DNA of 64,000 nt from Fidelibacterota bacterium (GTDB taxonomy: Bacteria; Marinisomatota; Marinisomatia; Marinisomatales; UBA1611), in contig PBAR01000043.1 of assembly GCA_002718285.1 (NCBI GenBank), positions 34,152 to 98,151 on the forward strand, read 5' to 3'. Under the pieces are notes generated by a model, which saw only the letters and a program-made list of their open reading frames with translations, was not told the DNA's origin and made no database searches. Shown here in pieces: positions 8,997-17,891 of this stretch. A program made the translations under genes and the position numbers. Numbering within the stretch: position 1 is the stretch's first letter; every line of letters begins with the position of its first letter.

Positions 8997-9666
8997 TATT
9001 ATTCCTGCACGTGGTGGATCCAAATCAATTTATAAAAAAAATATCACAGCCCTTGGTGATAAACCCCTAATTTATTATACAATTCAAGCTGCACTTGGAT
9101 CTAAAACAATTAATAAAGTAGTAGTTTCCACAGATGATCATGAAATAGCTGAAATTGCAAAAAAACTAAATGTTGATATACTGAAGCGTCCAAAGTATTT
9201 ATCTACTGATAATGCTAAAATGCTTCCAGTTATACAGCATGCCATAAAAAAAATCAAATTAGATAATTTTTCAGAAAAATTAATTATTTTACAGCCCACA
9301 TCACCATTGAGGAGATCAATTCATATAGATCAAGCACTCCCTTTATTAAATGGGCGTTGGTCTTCCGTGGTAAGTGTTTGTGAAGCTGAACATACACCAT
9401 ACAAGATGTATAAAAGGGATAAAAATAAATTAATTGATTTTGTATCTAAAAAATATAGGGGTGAAAACAAACAAAGTTTACCCACAGTATACAGAGAGAA
9501 TGGGGCTATTTACATTTGTTGGATTAAAAATATAATTGAAGGAAAATTTAGGGGATCTAATATTAGACCATATTTAATGTCTCAAATTAATTCTATAGAT
9601 ATTGATAGTAATTTTGATTTGACATTATGCGAACATATAATAAAGAAACCTATTGTTGATGAATAA
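8986..9666 (+). CDS. neuA: CMP-nonulosonate synthetase 2 (NeuA-like)
   Basis: 226 residues. The start codon lies inside the end of the previous cytidylyltransferase gene. The signature SIIPARGGSKSIYKKNI begins at residue 4, followed by VVSTDDHEIAEIA, ILQPTSPLRRSIH (about 100), YRENGAIYICW (about 168) and the metal-binding SIDIDSNFDLTL. All expected motifs are present. The protein is clearly divergent from its upstream neighbour, so the pair is not a recent tandem duplication. It is expected to activate a second nonulosonic or other 2-oxo-3-deoxy sugar acid for a CMP-sugar-dependent transferase such as the capsule-type protein that follows. Confidence 0.87.
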   Translation: MICSIIPARGGSKSIYKKNITALGDKPLIYYTIQAALGSKTINKVVVSTDDHEIAEIAKKLNVDILKRPKYLSTDNAKMLPVIQHAIKKIKLDNFSEKLIILQPTSPLRRSIHIDQALPLLNGRWSSVVSVCEAEHTPYKMYKRDKNKLIDFVSKKYRGENKQSLPTVYRENGAIYICWIKNIIEGKFRGSNIRPYLMSQINSIDIDSNFDLTLCEHIIKKPIVDE

Positions 9667-11104
9667 GTTGGATTTAAGAGGGAAAAGAGTAACTATATTT
9701 ATAGGTTCTGAGGTAATTGGATTTTTAGTTAGCATTGGTAGATTAATGGCTGAGTCTCATGGTGCGATAGTTGATTATATAATCTCATCTAAAGACAAAA
9801 AAAATGTAATTAGTAAAATTCACTCTGGAAACGCTGGAATAAATGTTTTGCAGGAAACTGTCATACACAACATTCAAAAAAAAGATATTATTAGTAAAGC
9901 ATTAAAAATTGAAGATAAATATAAAATAAACTTATCGGGATTAATTGCTGAAGATAGAGGTTTGGGGCAGGGTTATTTTGGTAATGCAGATAAACTTCCA
10001 ACAATTAAAAGATCATTATGGTCTAAAGAAACTAAATTAAAATCAATTATAGAATTATTTTATAGATATGAAGCATTATTAAATAAAACTGATTTACTGA
10101 TTCACCAATATCCTGATAAAATTCGGAATATTATTGTTACTCATAATGAAGGTATTTCAAAATGTTTAATCCAAGCTAGATTTGGCGATCGATATATGTG
10201 GAGTGATAATAACTTTTTGACAAGTTCCTATTTTATAAATTCAATTAAAAAAAACCTGAATGATTATAATCCAGCTAACTCATCGATAGATTATCAAGTA
10301 GATAGTGGCGCAAAAATTCTAATAGAAAAACATTTCAATAAATCATATGCTAAAGCTTCAATTGAATTGTTAAAAAATATAATTATAAAGACTAAGCAGG
10401 CTTTGTCAGGAAATTATCCAAATGATTCATATTATTTATATGGATGGACTCCAACAATAATTAGAAATGTGAGAAATTATAATTACATTAAAAAAATCGG
10501 AAAAAACCCAACTCAACTAAAAAAATATAAAATTGTATATTTCCCATTACAAATTGAACCTGAAGTTTCACTATACCTTTTTTCTCCAGAGTTTACAAAT
10601 TTTATAGAAGCTATTTCTTGGATTTCAAAATCAGTCCCTGCTGATTATATAATTGTAATTAAGGAAAATATTCATTTTGGAACAAAATCAAAAAATAAAT
10701 ATAAGCAATTAACTAAAATGGCAAATGTATGTTGGGCACATCCAGAAATAAGTTCATGGGAGTGGATTGAGTCAAGTAATCTAATTGCAACCATTACTGG
10801 TACAGTAGGAGTTGAAGGAGTATATTTTAAAAAACCAGTTATTTCTTTTGGCGCACATCAAATAATCAATTATTTACCTACCGTTTTACATGTAAAAAAT
10901 TTTATGGAGACACGATCAGCAATACATAAATTATTGAATCAAAAAATAAGTGATTCTGAATATAATAAGTCAAGAGAAGTCCTATATAAATCTCAAATAG
11001 ATTCTTCATTTGAGTTAATAGATTATAAAAATGTTAATAAAACTAGAGATTTTTTACCTGAAATTGCAAAAATTGCTATTAATAATTTTTTTGATCCTAT
11101 ATGA
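9659..11104 (+). CDS. Capsule polysaccharide biosynthesis family protein (KpsS/KpsC-like transferase)
   Basis: About 481 residues. TTG codons at 9653 and 9656 also open the frame, but ATG 9659 is preferred; either start overlaps the preceding gene by 8-14 nt. The C-terminal half reads YFPLQIEPEVSLY, a conserved pattern of capsule-synthesis proteins, then ADYIIVIKENIHFGTKS, NVCWAHPEISSWEW and ATITGTVGVEGVYFKKPV, in which the Thr-Gly-Thr stretch resembles the donor-binding loop. Some members (KpsS, KpsC) use CMP-Kdo, which fits the two CMP-sugar synthetases immediately upstream. I infer that it transfers a CMP-activated ulosonate onto the growing glycan. Acceptor and linkage are unknown. Confidence 0.65.
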   Translation: MNKLDLRGKRVTIFIGSEVIGFLVSIGRLMAESHGAIVDYIISSKDKKNVISKIHSGNAGINVLQETVIHNIQKKDIISKALKIEDKYKINLSGLIAEDRGLGQGYFGNADKLPTIKRSLWSKETKLKSIIELFYRYEALLNKTDLLIHQYPDKIRNIIVTHNEGISKCLIQARFGDRYMWSDNNFLTSSYFINSIKKNLNDYNPANSSIDYQVDSGAKILIEKHFNKSYAKASIELLKNIIIKTKQALSGNYPNDSYYLYGWTPTIIRNVRNYNYIKKIGKNPTQLKKYKIVYFPLQIEPEVSLYLFSPEFTNFIEAISWISKSVPADYIIVIKENIHFGTKSKNKYKQLTKMANVCWAHPEISSWEWIESSNLIATITGTVGVEGVYFKKPVISFGAHQIINYLPTVLHVKNFMETRSAIHKLLNQKISDSEYNKSREVLYKSQIDSSFELIDYKNVNKTRDFLPEIAKIAINNFFDPI

Positions 11105-11952
11105 ATAAAAAAAATAAAGTGTTGAAATGGCAAAGGAATGAGGGTTTATTATTATCTGAAGATTATCAGTTAAATAATAATATTGCAGATAAACTTTCTA
11201 AAAAAGGGTTCGAAGAAATTTGTAAAAAATATACGCATATTACTCCTGATCGCATTTTTGATTTTTTAAAAATAAATCCAAAAGTTTGGAATTCCTTTTC
11301 AGGTAAAGGTGTAGACTTAGGAGGTGGGGTTGGATTGTTATCAAGTATAGTTGCAACAAATAATAATGTTGATCACATTTATTGTATTGAGATAACAGAA
11401 AACTCAGTAAATAAGTGTCATCCAATAGTAATTGATAAAATTTTAGGGAAAGACAAAAATAAAGTAATCTCTGTTATTGGTGATTTTGATTTTATTGAAT
11501 TAAAAAACTCATCTGTTGATTTTATAATTGCATGGGATGCTCTACATCATTCTGTTGATGTTATTAAGACATTAACAGAAGCAAAAAGGGTTTTAAAAAA
11601 GCATGGTAAAATTATCCTTGTTGATCGCGTACATAATAATTCCACTTCTGATAAAGAAATTCAAAGAATGCTCAATGTACAGTATGATAAATTTTTTTTA
11701 GTCGATAATTATTTACCTGAAGATAAAATATTAACCAGGCGAGATAATGGAGAGCATGAATATAAGTTTAATGATTGGGAATTTTTCTTTGAACAATCAA
11801 AGCTAAAAATAGAAGATGCATTGATTGTAAAAGAAAAATGTAATAAAAATTTTTCCTATACAAATGATGCAGGTATCAAAGAAATCTTTGTTGATTATTC
11901 ATTAGGCGGTTTTGAAAGAAGGAAAATCATTTATATTTTAAATCATTTATAA
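11101..11952 (+). CDS. Class I SAM-dependent methyltransferase
   Basis: 283 residues, with an ATGA overlap to the capsule-type gene. Motif I is VDLGGGVGLLSSIVA (about 64-78). An acidic residue ends strand 2 (YCIEITENSV), DFIIAWDALHHSVD follows as motif IV, and RVLKKHGKIILVDRVHN (about 170-185) completes a Methyltransf_11-type fold. The N-terminal 60 residues contain WQRNEGLLLSEDYQ and may bind the acceptor. It likely methylates a sugar hydroxyl or amine in the nonulosonate branch. The position between the capsule transferase and a second methyltransferase suggests two separate methylations, but no acceptor can be assigned. Confidence 0.75.
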   Translation: MNKKNKVLKWQRNEGLLLSEDYQLNNNIADKLSKKGFEEICKKYTHITPDRIFDFLKINPKVWNSFSGKGVDLGGGVGLLSSIVATNNNVDHIYCIEITENSVNKCHPIVIDKILGKDKNKVISVIGDFDFIELKNSSVDFIIAWDALHHSVDVIKTLTEAKRVLKKHGKIILVDRVHNNSTSDKEIQRMLNVQYDKFFLVDNYLPEDKILTRRDNGEHEYKFNDWEFFFEQSKLKIEDALIVKEKCNKNFSYTNDAGIKEIFVDYSLGGFERRKIIYILNHL

Positions 11953-11976
11953 TTATAAAGCATTTTAATTGAAAAA

Positions 11977-12963
11977 ATGAAATATATAAATAAAGAAATT
12001 CCAATCAAATATATTGATGGCTATAAATTAAGAGGTCGCAATTTTTTTTATGATGTAAAAAAAGAAAATGATGAATTATTAGAACAATATCGTGATTTGA
12101 TTAAAAAGTATGATGACTTCATTTGTTTATTGTGTAATTCTAATAAAGGAAAAATTTATCTGGAGTGGAAGGAAGAATATCAGTTAGTAAAATGTGATAA
12201 TTGCAATGTTATTTCTGCAAATATTAATGAATGCATTGATAATTTATATGATGATGAAGGTCACTATGAAAGATCAGCAGAAATGATTGCAAAAAACTAT
12301 GAATATAGAAAGACTACTTTTGGAATAGAGCGATATAATTATTGTATCAAAAGACTATCTTTAAATTCATCAAAAATTAATGTTCTAGATATTGGATCTG
12401 GATTTGGATACTTTTTATCAGTTTTAAATGATAAAGGTGTAAAAAATAAAGGATTGGAGATTGATCCACTATCAGTTAATTATTCTAAAGACATTGGTCT
12501 GAATGTATCAAATACTAGTATTGATAAAGAATTAGATAGCTCTTATGAGCTTATAGTTATGTTTGATGTATTAGAACATTTATATAATCCAATGGATTTT
12601 TGTACAGAAGTATCAAAAAAAATAAAAAAAAATGGATATTTAATTGCTTATACACCAAATATTCATTCTATTGGATTTGAATTAATGGATTCTAAACAAA
12701 ATTTATTACATCCATTTCAACATGTATGCTTTTATAATGAAGAATCTCTAAAATACCTTGCAGATAAAATAGGATTTGAAATTATTAGTATAGACTACTT
12801 TGGTTTAGATATTATGGACTATTTATTTATGAAAGAATACGAAGATAAATATCCATATTTTGAGAGACTAAATGAATTCTCTACTTTTATTCAAGCTTGC
12901 ATTGATAAGCTTGGAATAAGCAACCATTTACGTATAACCTATAAAAAAATAAATGAAAATTGA
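11977..12963 (+). CDS. SAM-dependent methyltransferase with N-terminal Cys4 (zinc-type) motif
   Basis: 328 residues. An N-terminal CLLC...CDNC pair (about residues 48-76) forms a probable zinc-binding knuckle. A class I methyltransferase domain follows, with motif I VLDIGSGFGYFLSVL (about 132-146), acidic LEIDPLSVNYS and LIVMFDVLEHLYNPMDF (about 190). This architecture occurs in sugar C- and O-methyltransferases. NGYLIAYTPN and HPFQHVCFYNEESL match the post-motif region of the family. It overlaps the second NeuB gene by 11 nt, tying it to that nonulosonate set. Another Cys4 methyltransferase is at 56033. The acceptor is unknown. Confidence 0.78.
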   Translation: MKYINKEIPIKYIDGYKLRGRNFFYDVKKENDELLEQYRDLIKKYDDFICLLCNSNKGKIYLEWKEEYQLVKCDNCNVISANINECIDNLYDDEGHYERSAEMIAKNYEYRKTTFGIERYNYCIKRLSLNSSKINVLDIGSGFGYFLSVLNDKGVKNKGLEIDPLSVNYSKDIGLNVSNTSIDKELDSSYELIVMFDVLEHLYNPMDFCTEVSKKIKKNGYLIAYTPNIHSIGFELMDSKQNLLHPFQHVCFYNEESLKYLADKIGFEIISIDYFGLDIMDYLFMKEYEDKYPYFERLNEFSTFIQACIDKLGISNHLRITYKKINEN

Positions 12964-13978
12964 TAATAGAGAAATAGGTCCTAACTTTTCTCCATTTATT
13001 ATTGCAGAAATTGGTATTAACCACGAAGGAAATATTGATAAAGCAATCAAGATGATTGATGATGCTTCTCAAACTGGCTGTGATTGTGTAAAATTCCAAA
13101 CCCATGTAATTAATGATGAGATGATTCCAAATAATGTTATTCCTGGGAATGCTGAAGAGTCTATTTGGGATATTATGAATCGTTGTGCGCTAACTGAGGA
13201 TGAGGATAAACAATTATTTGATTATACGAAAAGTAAAGGCCTTATATATTTATCAACCCCTTTCTCAAGAGCAGCTTCAATAAGATTAGAAAAAATGGGT
13301 GTTAGTGCATATAAGATAGGTTCTGGAGAATGTAATAATTACCCATTAATTAAGCACATAGCAGGATATCGAAAGCCAATTATATTGAGTACGGGAATGA
13401 ATGATATTGAATCGATTAAACCAGCAGTTAAAATTATGGAGAAAGCCAATATTGAGTATGCTTTATTACATTGCACATCTATGTATCCAACGCCATATGA
13501 CAAAGTTAGATTAGGCGGAATAAATGATTTGACAAAAAATTTTCCAAATGCAATTATAGGATTAAGTGATCATTCAATTGGGAACTATACATCATTTGCT
13601 GGAGTAGCACTTGGAGCCTCGATTATAGAAAAGCATTTTACTTCAGACAAATACTGGGATGGTCCTGATATCCCTATATCAGTTGACCCTATTGAATTAA
13701 AAGATCTTGTTATAGGGGCAAAAGCTGTTCAGCTTGCGAAGGGAGGATGCAAAGAAATTATAAAAGAAGAACAACCTACAATTGATTTTGCATATGCATC
13801 AGTTGTTTCAATTAAGGATATAAAAAAAGGTGAAAAGTTTAACCATCAAAATATCTGGGTCAAGCGTCCTGGCACAGGAGAAATTAAAGCGAAAGATTAT
13901 GAGAAAATAATTAATAAGATAGCTACAAAAAATATTAATAAGGATAAACAGATTTCCTGGAGAGATATTCAAGATTAA
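12953..13978 (+). CDS. neuB: NeuB-family nonulosonate synthase 2
   Basis: 341 residues, complete. Motifs are FIIAEIGINHEGN (about 15-27, the canonical form), CDCVKFQTH, LIYLSTPFSRAA, YKIGSGECNNYP, ILSTGMNDIESI, LLHCTSMYPTPYD, IGLSDHS, and IIEKHFTSDK followed by GPDIPIS; the C-terminal SAF domain contains VKRPGTGEI. These match sialic/legionaminic acid synthases, which join PEP to a 6-carbon N-acyl sugar. It differs from copy 1 at 1905 mainly in the EIGINHEG region and the loop near FTSDKYWDGPD, so the two likely use different sugars. Downstream NeuC2 and the amidotransferase trio suggest that this set makes the amidino-bearing nonulosonate. Confidence 0.9.
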   Translation: MKIDNREIGPNFSPFIIAEIGINHEGNIDKAIKMIDDASQTGCDCVKFQTHVINDEMIPNNVIPGNAEESIWDIMNRCALTEDEDKQLFDYTKSKGLIYLSTPFSRAASIRLEKMGVSAYKIGSGECNNYPLIKHIAGYRKPIILSTGMNDIESIKPAVKIMEKANIEYALLHCTSMYPTPYDKVRLGGINDLTKNFPNAIIGLSDHSIGNYTSFAGVALGASIIEKHFTSDKYWDGPDIPISVDPIELKDLVIGAKAVQLAKGGCKEIIKEEQPTIDFAYASVVSIKDIKKGEKFNHQNIWVKRPGTGEIKAKDYEKIINKIATKNINKDKQISWRDIQD

Positions 13979-15107
13979 AATAAATAATAAAATATTATTC
14001 ATAAGTGGAACAAGAGCTGATTTTGGCAAAATAAAGCCTTTGATTCAAAAAGTAAAATCCTCAAAAAATCTAGATTATACAATTTTTGTAACTGGAATGC
14101 ATATGCTTCAAAAATATGGTTCTACATTGGATGAAATATCTAAATCTGGATTTGATCAAATATATTCATTTATTAATCAAGATGATATAATGGGAGCCCA
14201 AATGGATTATGTTACTGCAAATACAATAAATGGATTAGGGCTTTATGTTCGTGAATTTAGACCAGACTTAATCGTTGTCCATGGCGATAGAACTGAGGCT
14301 CTTGCTGGGGCAATCGTTGGTGTATTAAATAATATTCTGGTTGCTCATATTGAAGGCGGTGAAGTTTCTGGTACCGTTGATGGTTTAATTAGGCATGCAA
14401 TCACTAAACTTTCACATATACATTTTACAACGAATAAAATGGCAAAAGATAGATTGATTCAAATGGGGGAAGAATCTTCAAATATTTATGTAATTGGATC
14501 CCCCGAAATTGATGTATTGCTATCTAAAAAACTTCCTAAAATAGAAGAAGTGAAAAAATATTACCAAATAGATTTTTCTAATTATGGTATTTTTATTTAT
14601 CATCCCGTTACAAGTGAAATAAATAATACCAGAGAAAATATTTCAAATGTAATAGATAGTATAATTGAATCTAAGCTAAACTATGTTGTCATATATCCAA
14701 ATAATGATGCCGGATCAGATATAATATTTAATGAAATAACCAGATTGCAGAATCTTAATAAGTTTCGATTACTTCCTTCGATGAGATTTGAGTCTTATGT
14801 AACATTGATGAAAAATGCGAATTTTATTATTGGCAACTCAAGTTCGGGCGTAAGAGAAGCCCCAGTTTTTGGTCTACCAACTATAAATATTGGTACTAGG
14901 CAGATGAATCGAAACAAAAGTAAAAGTATCGTTAATGTAAATGAGAATAAAAAAGAAATCTCATATGCAATAAAAAATCTTCAATCAAAAATAAAACCTA
15001 CATCAAAATTTGGATATGGCAAAAGTGCAGAAAAATTTATTAAAATTTTAAATTCATCAAACTTTTGGAAAATTAGTATACAAAAAGATTTTGTTGATAA
15101 AAATTAA
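13974..15107 (+). CDS. neuC: UDP-HexNAc 2-epimerase, NeuC type, copy 2 (probable non-canonical start)
   Basis: From the first TTG (14040) the protein is 355 residues and lacks the family's N-terminal nucleotide-binding strand. Reading upstream in frame gives KILFISGTRADFGKIKPL, the expected NeuC N-terminus, so translation must start earlier. The in-frame stop is at 13920 and no ATG, GTG or TTG lies between. ATT at 13974 (or ATA at 13980) is the best candidate, with GGAGA at 13959-13963, 10 nt upstream of the ATT. That gives about 377 residues and overlaps the NeuB2 stop. Other motifs are intact: VVHGDRTEALAG, HIEGGEVSGTVDGLIRHAI, GNSSSGVREAPVFGLP and NIGTRQMNR. It should supply the sugar for NeuB2. 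Confidence 0.85.
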   Translation: MKINNKILFISGTRADFGKIKPLIQKVKSSKNLDYTIFVTGMHMLQKYGSTLDEISKSGFDQIYSFINQDDIMGAQMDYVTANTINGLGLYVREFRPDLIVVHGDRTEALAGAIVGVLNNILVAHIEGGEVSGTVDGLIRHAITKLSHIHFTTNKMAKDRLIQMGEESSNIYVIGSPEIDVLLSKKLPKIEEVKKYYQIDFSNYGIFIYHPVTSEINNTRENISNVIDSIIESKLNYVVIYPNNDAGSDIIFNEITRLQNLNKFRLLPSMRFESYVTLMKNANFIIGNSSSGVREAPVFGLPTINIGTRQMNRNKSKSIVNVNENKKEISYAIKNLQSKIKPTSKFGYGKSAEKFIKILNSSNFWKISIQKDFVDKN

Positions 15108-15138
15108 CTGCAAAATTTTCAAACTTTTGTAATTAATT

Positions 15139-15996
15139 ATGAAATATAATCGAATTATTCCTCGACTAGATATAAAAGGACCAAATCTTGTTAAGGGTAT
15201 CCATTTAGAGGGTCTCCGAGTTCTTGGCAAACCAGATGAATTTGCGAAAATATATTATGATCAGGGCGCAGACGAATTAATTTATCAAGATGCGGTTGCA
15301 AGTCTTTATCAGAGAAACAGCTTAACTGAAATGATAACAAAAACAGCAGAAAATATTTTCATACCACTAACAGTAGGAGGTGGTATAAGATCTCTTGAGG
15401 ATATTAATACAGTATTAAGAGCTGGCGCTGATAAGGTTTCAATTAATACTGCAGCAATTAATAATCCAGACTTTATTAATGAAGCGAGTAGAGCATTTGG
15501 TTCATCAACAATAGTAGTTGCTATTGAGGCAATTAGGAATTTAGATAAATCATATTTAGCTTATACAGATAATGGTCGCGAGCACACAGGATTAGAAGTA
15601 ATAGAATGGGCTAAACAAGCTGAAGATAGAGGTGCAGGAGAAATCTTAATCACTTCTATTGATTGTGAAGGTACTGGGAAAGGTTTTGACTTTAACCTAG
15701 TTAGAGCTATATCAGAGTCAGTTAATATACCAATTATTGCACATGGTGGCGCTGGAGATACTAAAGATATTAGTCGGGTAATAAATAATTCTGGAGCTGA
15801 TGCTGTAGCTATTTCATCGATGCTTCATTACGCTACTATAAGTTCAAATAAAAAAAATTTAGATGAATTCTCTGAAGAAGGTAATATTGAATTTTTAAAA
15901 AACAACAAATCATATAATAAGTTTAGCTATGAAAACCTTATAGAGATCAAAAGTAAACTTTCATCTAATAATATTCCATTAAGAGTTTTAATGTAA
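15139..15996 (+). CDS. hisF: HisF-like ammonia-channel subunit of a sugar amidotransferase
   Basis: 285 residues of the HisF TIM-barrel family. Features are RLDIKGPNLVKGI (Asp11), TVGGGIRSLEDI, GADKVSIN, GEILITSIDCEGTG and IIAHGGAGD. Against Thermotoga HisF, whose essential acids are Asp11 and Asp130, this protein keeps Asp11 but has Glu at residue 130 (VVAIEAIR), and the later Asp of the IDRDGT motif is also Glu. The lyase/cyclase chemistry is therefore doubtful. With HisH and a WbpG/PseA-type ATP pyrophosphatase directly downstream, the likely role is to channel ammonia for acetamidino formation, as HisF2/HisH2/WbpG are proposed to do in Pseudomonas O-antigen loci. No other his gene is nearby. 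Confidence 0.8.
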   Translation: MKYNRIIPRLDIKGPNLVKGIHLEGLRVLGKPDEFAKIYYDQGADELIYQDAVASLYQRNSLTEMITKTAENIFIPLTVGGGIRSLEDINTVLRAGADKVSINTAAINNPDFINEASRAFGSSTIVVAIEAIRNLDKSYLAYTDNGREHTGLEVIEWAKQAEDRGAGEILITSIDCEGTGKGFDFNLVRAISESVNIPIIAHGGAGDTKDISRVINNSGADAVAISSMLHYATISSNKKNLDEFSEEGNIEFLKNNKSYNKFSYENLIEIKSKLSSNNIPLRVLM

Positions 15997-15999
15997 TCT

Positions 16000-16641
16000 A
16001 TGGATGTAGCTATAATTGATTATAAAATGAGCAATCTGCATAGTGTTGAAGCAGCATGCAATAAAGTCGGATTAAATTCCATGATCACTTCAAAAAACAG
16101 TGAAATACTTTCATCAAAAATTGCAATTCTTCCAGGGGTTGGGGCTTTTGGTGAAGCAATGAATCAGATAAAAAAACTAGGTTTGGATAAAACAATTAAA
16201 GAATTTATTGATTCAGGTAAACAATTTGTTGGCATTTGCTTGGGGCTTCAGTTACTTTTTGATGAAAGTGATGAATTTGGAGAAAATCAAGGATTGGGAG
16301 TGATTAAAGGAAAAGTGAAAAAATTTCATCTGCAAAAAATAAATGAAAAAAAATTTCCAGTCCCACAAATAGGATGGAACAAAATATTTAGAACAGATAA
16401 TGCATGGGATAGTACTCTATTAAAAGAAAACAACGATGGCGATTTTATGTATTTTGTTCATTCTTATTATGTAGAGCCATATGACAATGATATAATTCTA
16501 TCTAAGACAGTTTATGGTAATGTTGAATATTGTTCATCAATAAAGTATAAAAATATTTTTGCTTTACAATTTCATCCAGAAAAAAGTGGTCTCACGGGTT
16601 TAAAAATCTATAATAATATAAAAAATGAAATGGGAAATTGA
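16000..16641 (+). CDS. hisH: HisH-like glutamine amidotransferase subunit
   Basis: 213 residues, class I glutaminase of the HisH type. The nucleophile lies in VGICLGLQLLFD (Cys about residue 80), and the His/Glu pair is in LQFHPEKSG (His192, Glu194). YFVHSYYVEP and the N-terminal VAIIDYKMSNLHSV are also diagnostic. It releases ammonia from glutamine for its HisF-like partner 3 nt upstream. It overlaps the following amidotransferase gene or lies 5 nt from it, depending on the start chosen there. Gene order HisF-HisH-WbpG and the absence of other histidine genes argue for sugar amidination rather than histidine synthesis. Confidence 0.85.
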   Translation: MDVAIIDYKMSNLHSVEAACNKVGLNSMITSKNSEILSSKIAILPGVGAFGEAMNQIKKLGLDKTIKEFIDSGKQFVGICLGLQLLFDESDEFGENQGLGVIKGKVKKFHLQKINEKKFPVPQIGWNKIFRTDNAWDSTLLKENNDGDFMYFVHSYYVEPYDNDIILSKTVYGNVEYCSSIKYKNIFALQFHPEKSGLTGLKIYNNIKNEMGN

Positions 16642-16646
16642 TAAAT

Positions 16647-17876
16647 ATGAAGAAACTTAAATCATATTATAATCTACCTGAAAAGGTATCTTTTTGTTCT
16701 AAATGCGTAATCTCTAACCAAAGGCCTTCATCAATGCCAGAGTTTATGCATACTCGAGATCGTGAGGATGCTCATTATATCAATTTTAATTCGTCTCGAG
16801 TATGCGAAGGATGTCAGCAATCAGAAAAAAAAGAAAATATTGATTGGACTAAAAGAGAAAAAAAATTGATTCAACTTTGTGATAAATATCGTAAAAAAGA
16901 TGGTAGTTATGATTGTATTGTACCAGGGAGTGGTGGTAAAGATAGTGCGATAACAGCACATTTATTAAAATATAAGTATGGGATGAATCCTCTCACAGTT
17001 ACTTGGCCTCCAATTTTATATACTGATTATGGCCTAAGTAATTTTAACAATTGGATTGATGTTGGTGGATTCGATAATATATCTTACAAACGTAATGGTA
17101 AGGTAATGAAATTATTAACGAAGCTATCAATAGAAAATTTGCTTCACCCCTTTCAGACATTTATAATTGGGCAAAAAAATATATCACCAAAAATCGCACT
17201 TAAATTTAATATCCCTCTTATTTTTTATGGAGAAAATCAAGCAGAGTATGGTAATCCAATTGCAGATAATAGTACATCATTAATGGACAAATCATTTTAT
17301 ACTTTTAATAATATTGAAAAACTTTATCTTGCTGGTCTTCCAATAAAAAAACTGATTGAAAAATACGACTTAGAGATGCGAGATCTATTGCCATACCTAC
17401 CACCAACTCCTGAAGATTATAAAGAAAGTGTAGATATTGAATTTCATTATTTAGGATACTATACAAAATGGATTCCTCAAGAAGCATATTATTATTCAGT
17501 TGAAAATACTGGATTTGCCGCTAGGCCTTACCGGTCTCAAGGAACATATAGTAAATATAGTAGTATTGATGATAAAATTGATGATCTACATTATTATACT
17601 ACATATATAAAATTTGGGATTGGTAGAGCAACCTATGATGCATCCCAAGAAATTAGGAATAATCATTTGACAAGAGATGAAGGGAAAGCATTAGTTAAAA
17701 GGTTTGATGGAGAATTCCCCGATAAGTATTTTAATGAGATTATGGATTTTTTAGATATGGAACCAGAATATTTTCATAATCTTTGCAATGATTTTCGTTC
17801 TCCGCACCTGTGGAAGAAAATTAATGGTGAATGGAAATTAAGGCATACTGTCAATCAAGATGGTCATGATGACTAA
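16647..17876 (+). CDS. wbpG: N-acetyl sugar amidotransferase (WbpG/PseA family)
   Basis: 409 residues from ATG 16647; an in-frame TTG at 16638 is a less likely start. The PP-loop SGSGGKDS-type ATP pyrophosphatase motif (VPGSGGKDSAITAH, about 92-105) is intact. An N-terminal FCSKCVISNQRP and a later VCEGCQQSE form a probable Cys4 zinc site. The family adenylates an N-acetyl group and replaces the oxygen with ammonia to give an acetamidino group, as in WbpG and in PseA of Campylobacter. Ammonia would come from the HisF/HisH pair just upstream. Placement after NeuB2/NeuC2 suggests that a nonulosonate or its diacetamido precursor is modified. Confidence 0.87.
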   Translation: MKKLKSYYNLPEKVSFCSKCVISNQRPSSMPEFMHTRDREDAHYINFNSSRVCEGCQQSEKKENIDWTKREKKLIQLCDKYRKKDGSYDCIVPGSGGKDSAITAHLLKYKYGMNPLTVTWPPILYTDYGLSNFNNWIDVGGFDNISYKRNGKVMKLLTKLSIENLLHPFQTFIIGQKNISPKIALKFNIPLIFYGENQAEYGNPIADNSTSLMDKSFYTFNNIEKLYLAGLPIKKLIEKYDLEMRDLLPYLPPTPEDYKESVDIEFHYLGYYTKWIPQEAYYYSVENTGFAARPYRSQGTYSKYSSIDDKIDDLHYYTTYIKFGIGRATYDASQEIRNNHLTRDEGKALVKRFDGEFPDKYFNEIMDFLDMEPEYFHNLCNDFRSPHLWKKINGEWKLRHTVNQDGHDD

Positions 17877-17891
17877 TAATATTTTATCTAT

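Noticed and set aside
15139..16641. HisF and HisH read as part of histidine biosynthesis
   Set aside because: No other his genes are nearby, the HisF catalytic acids are altered and a WbpG-type amidotransferase follows directly.
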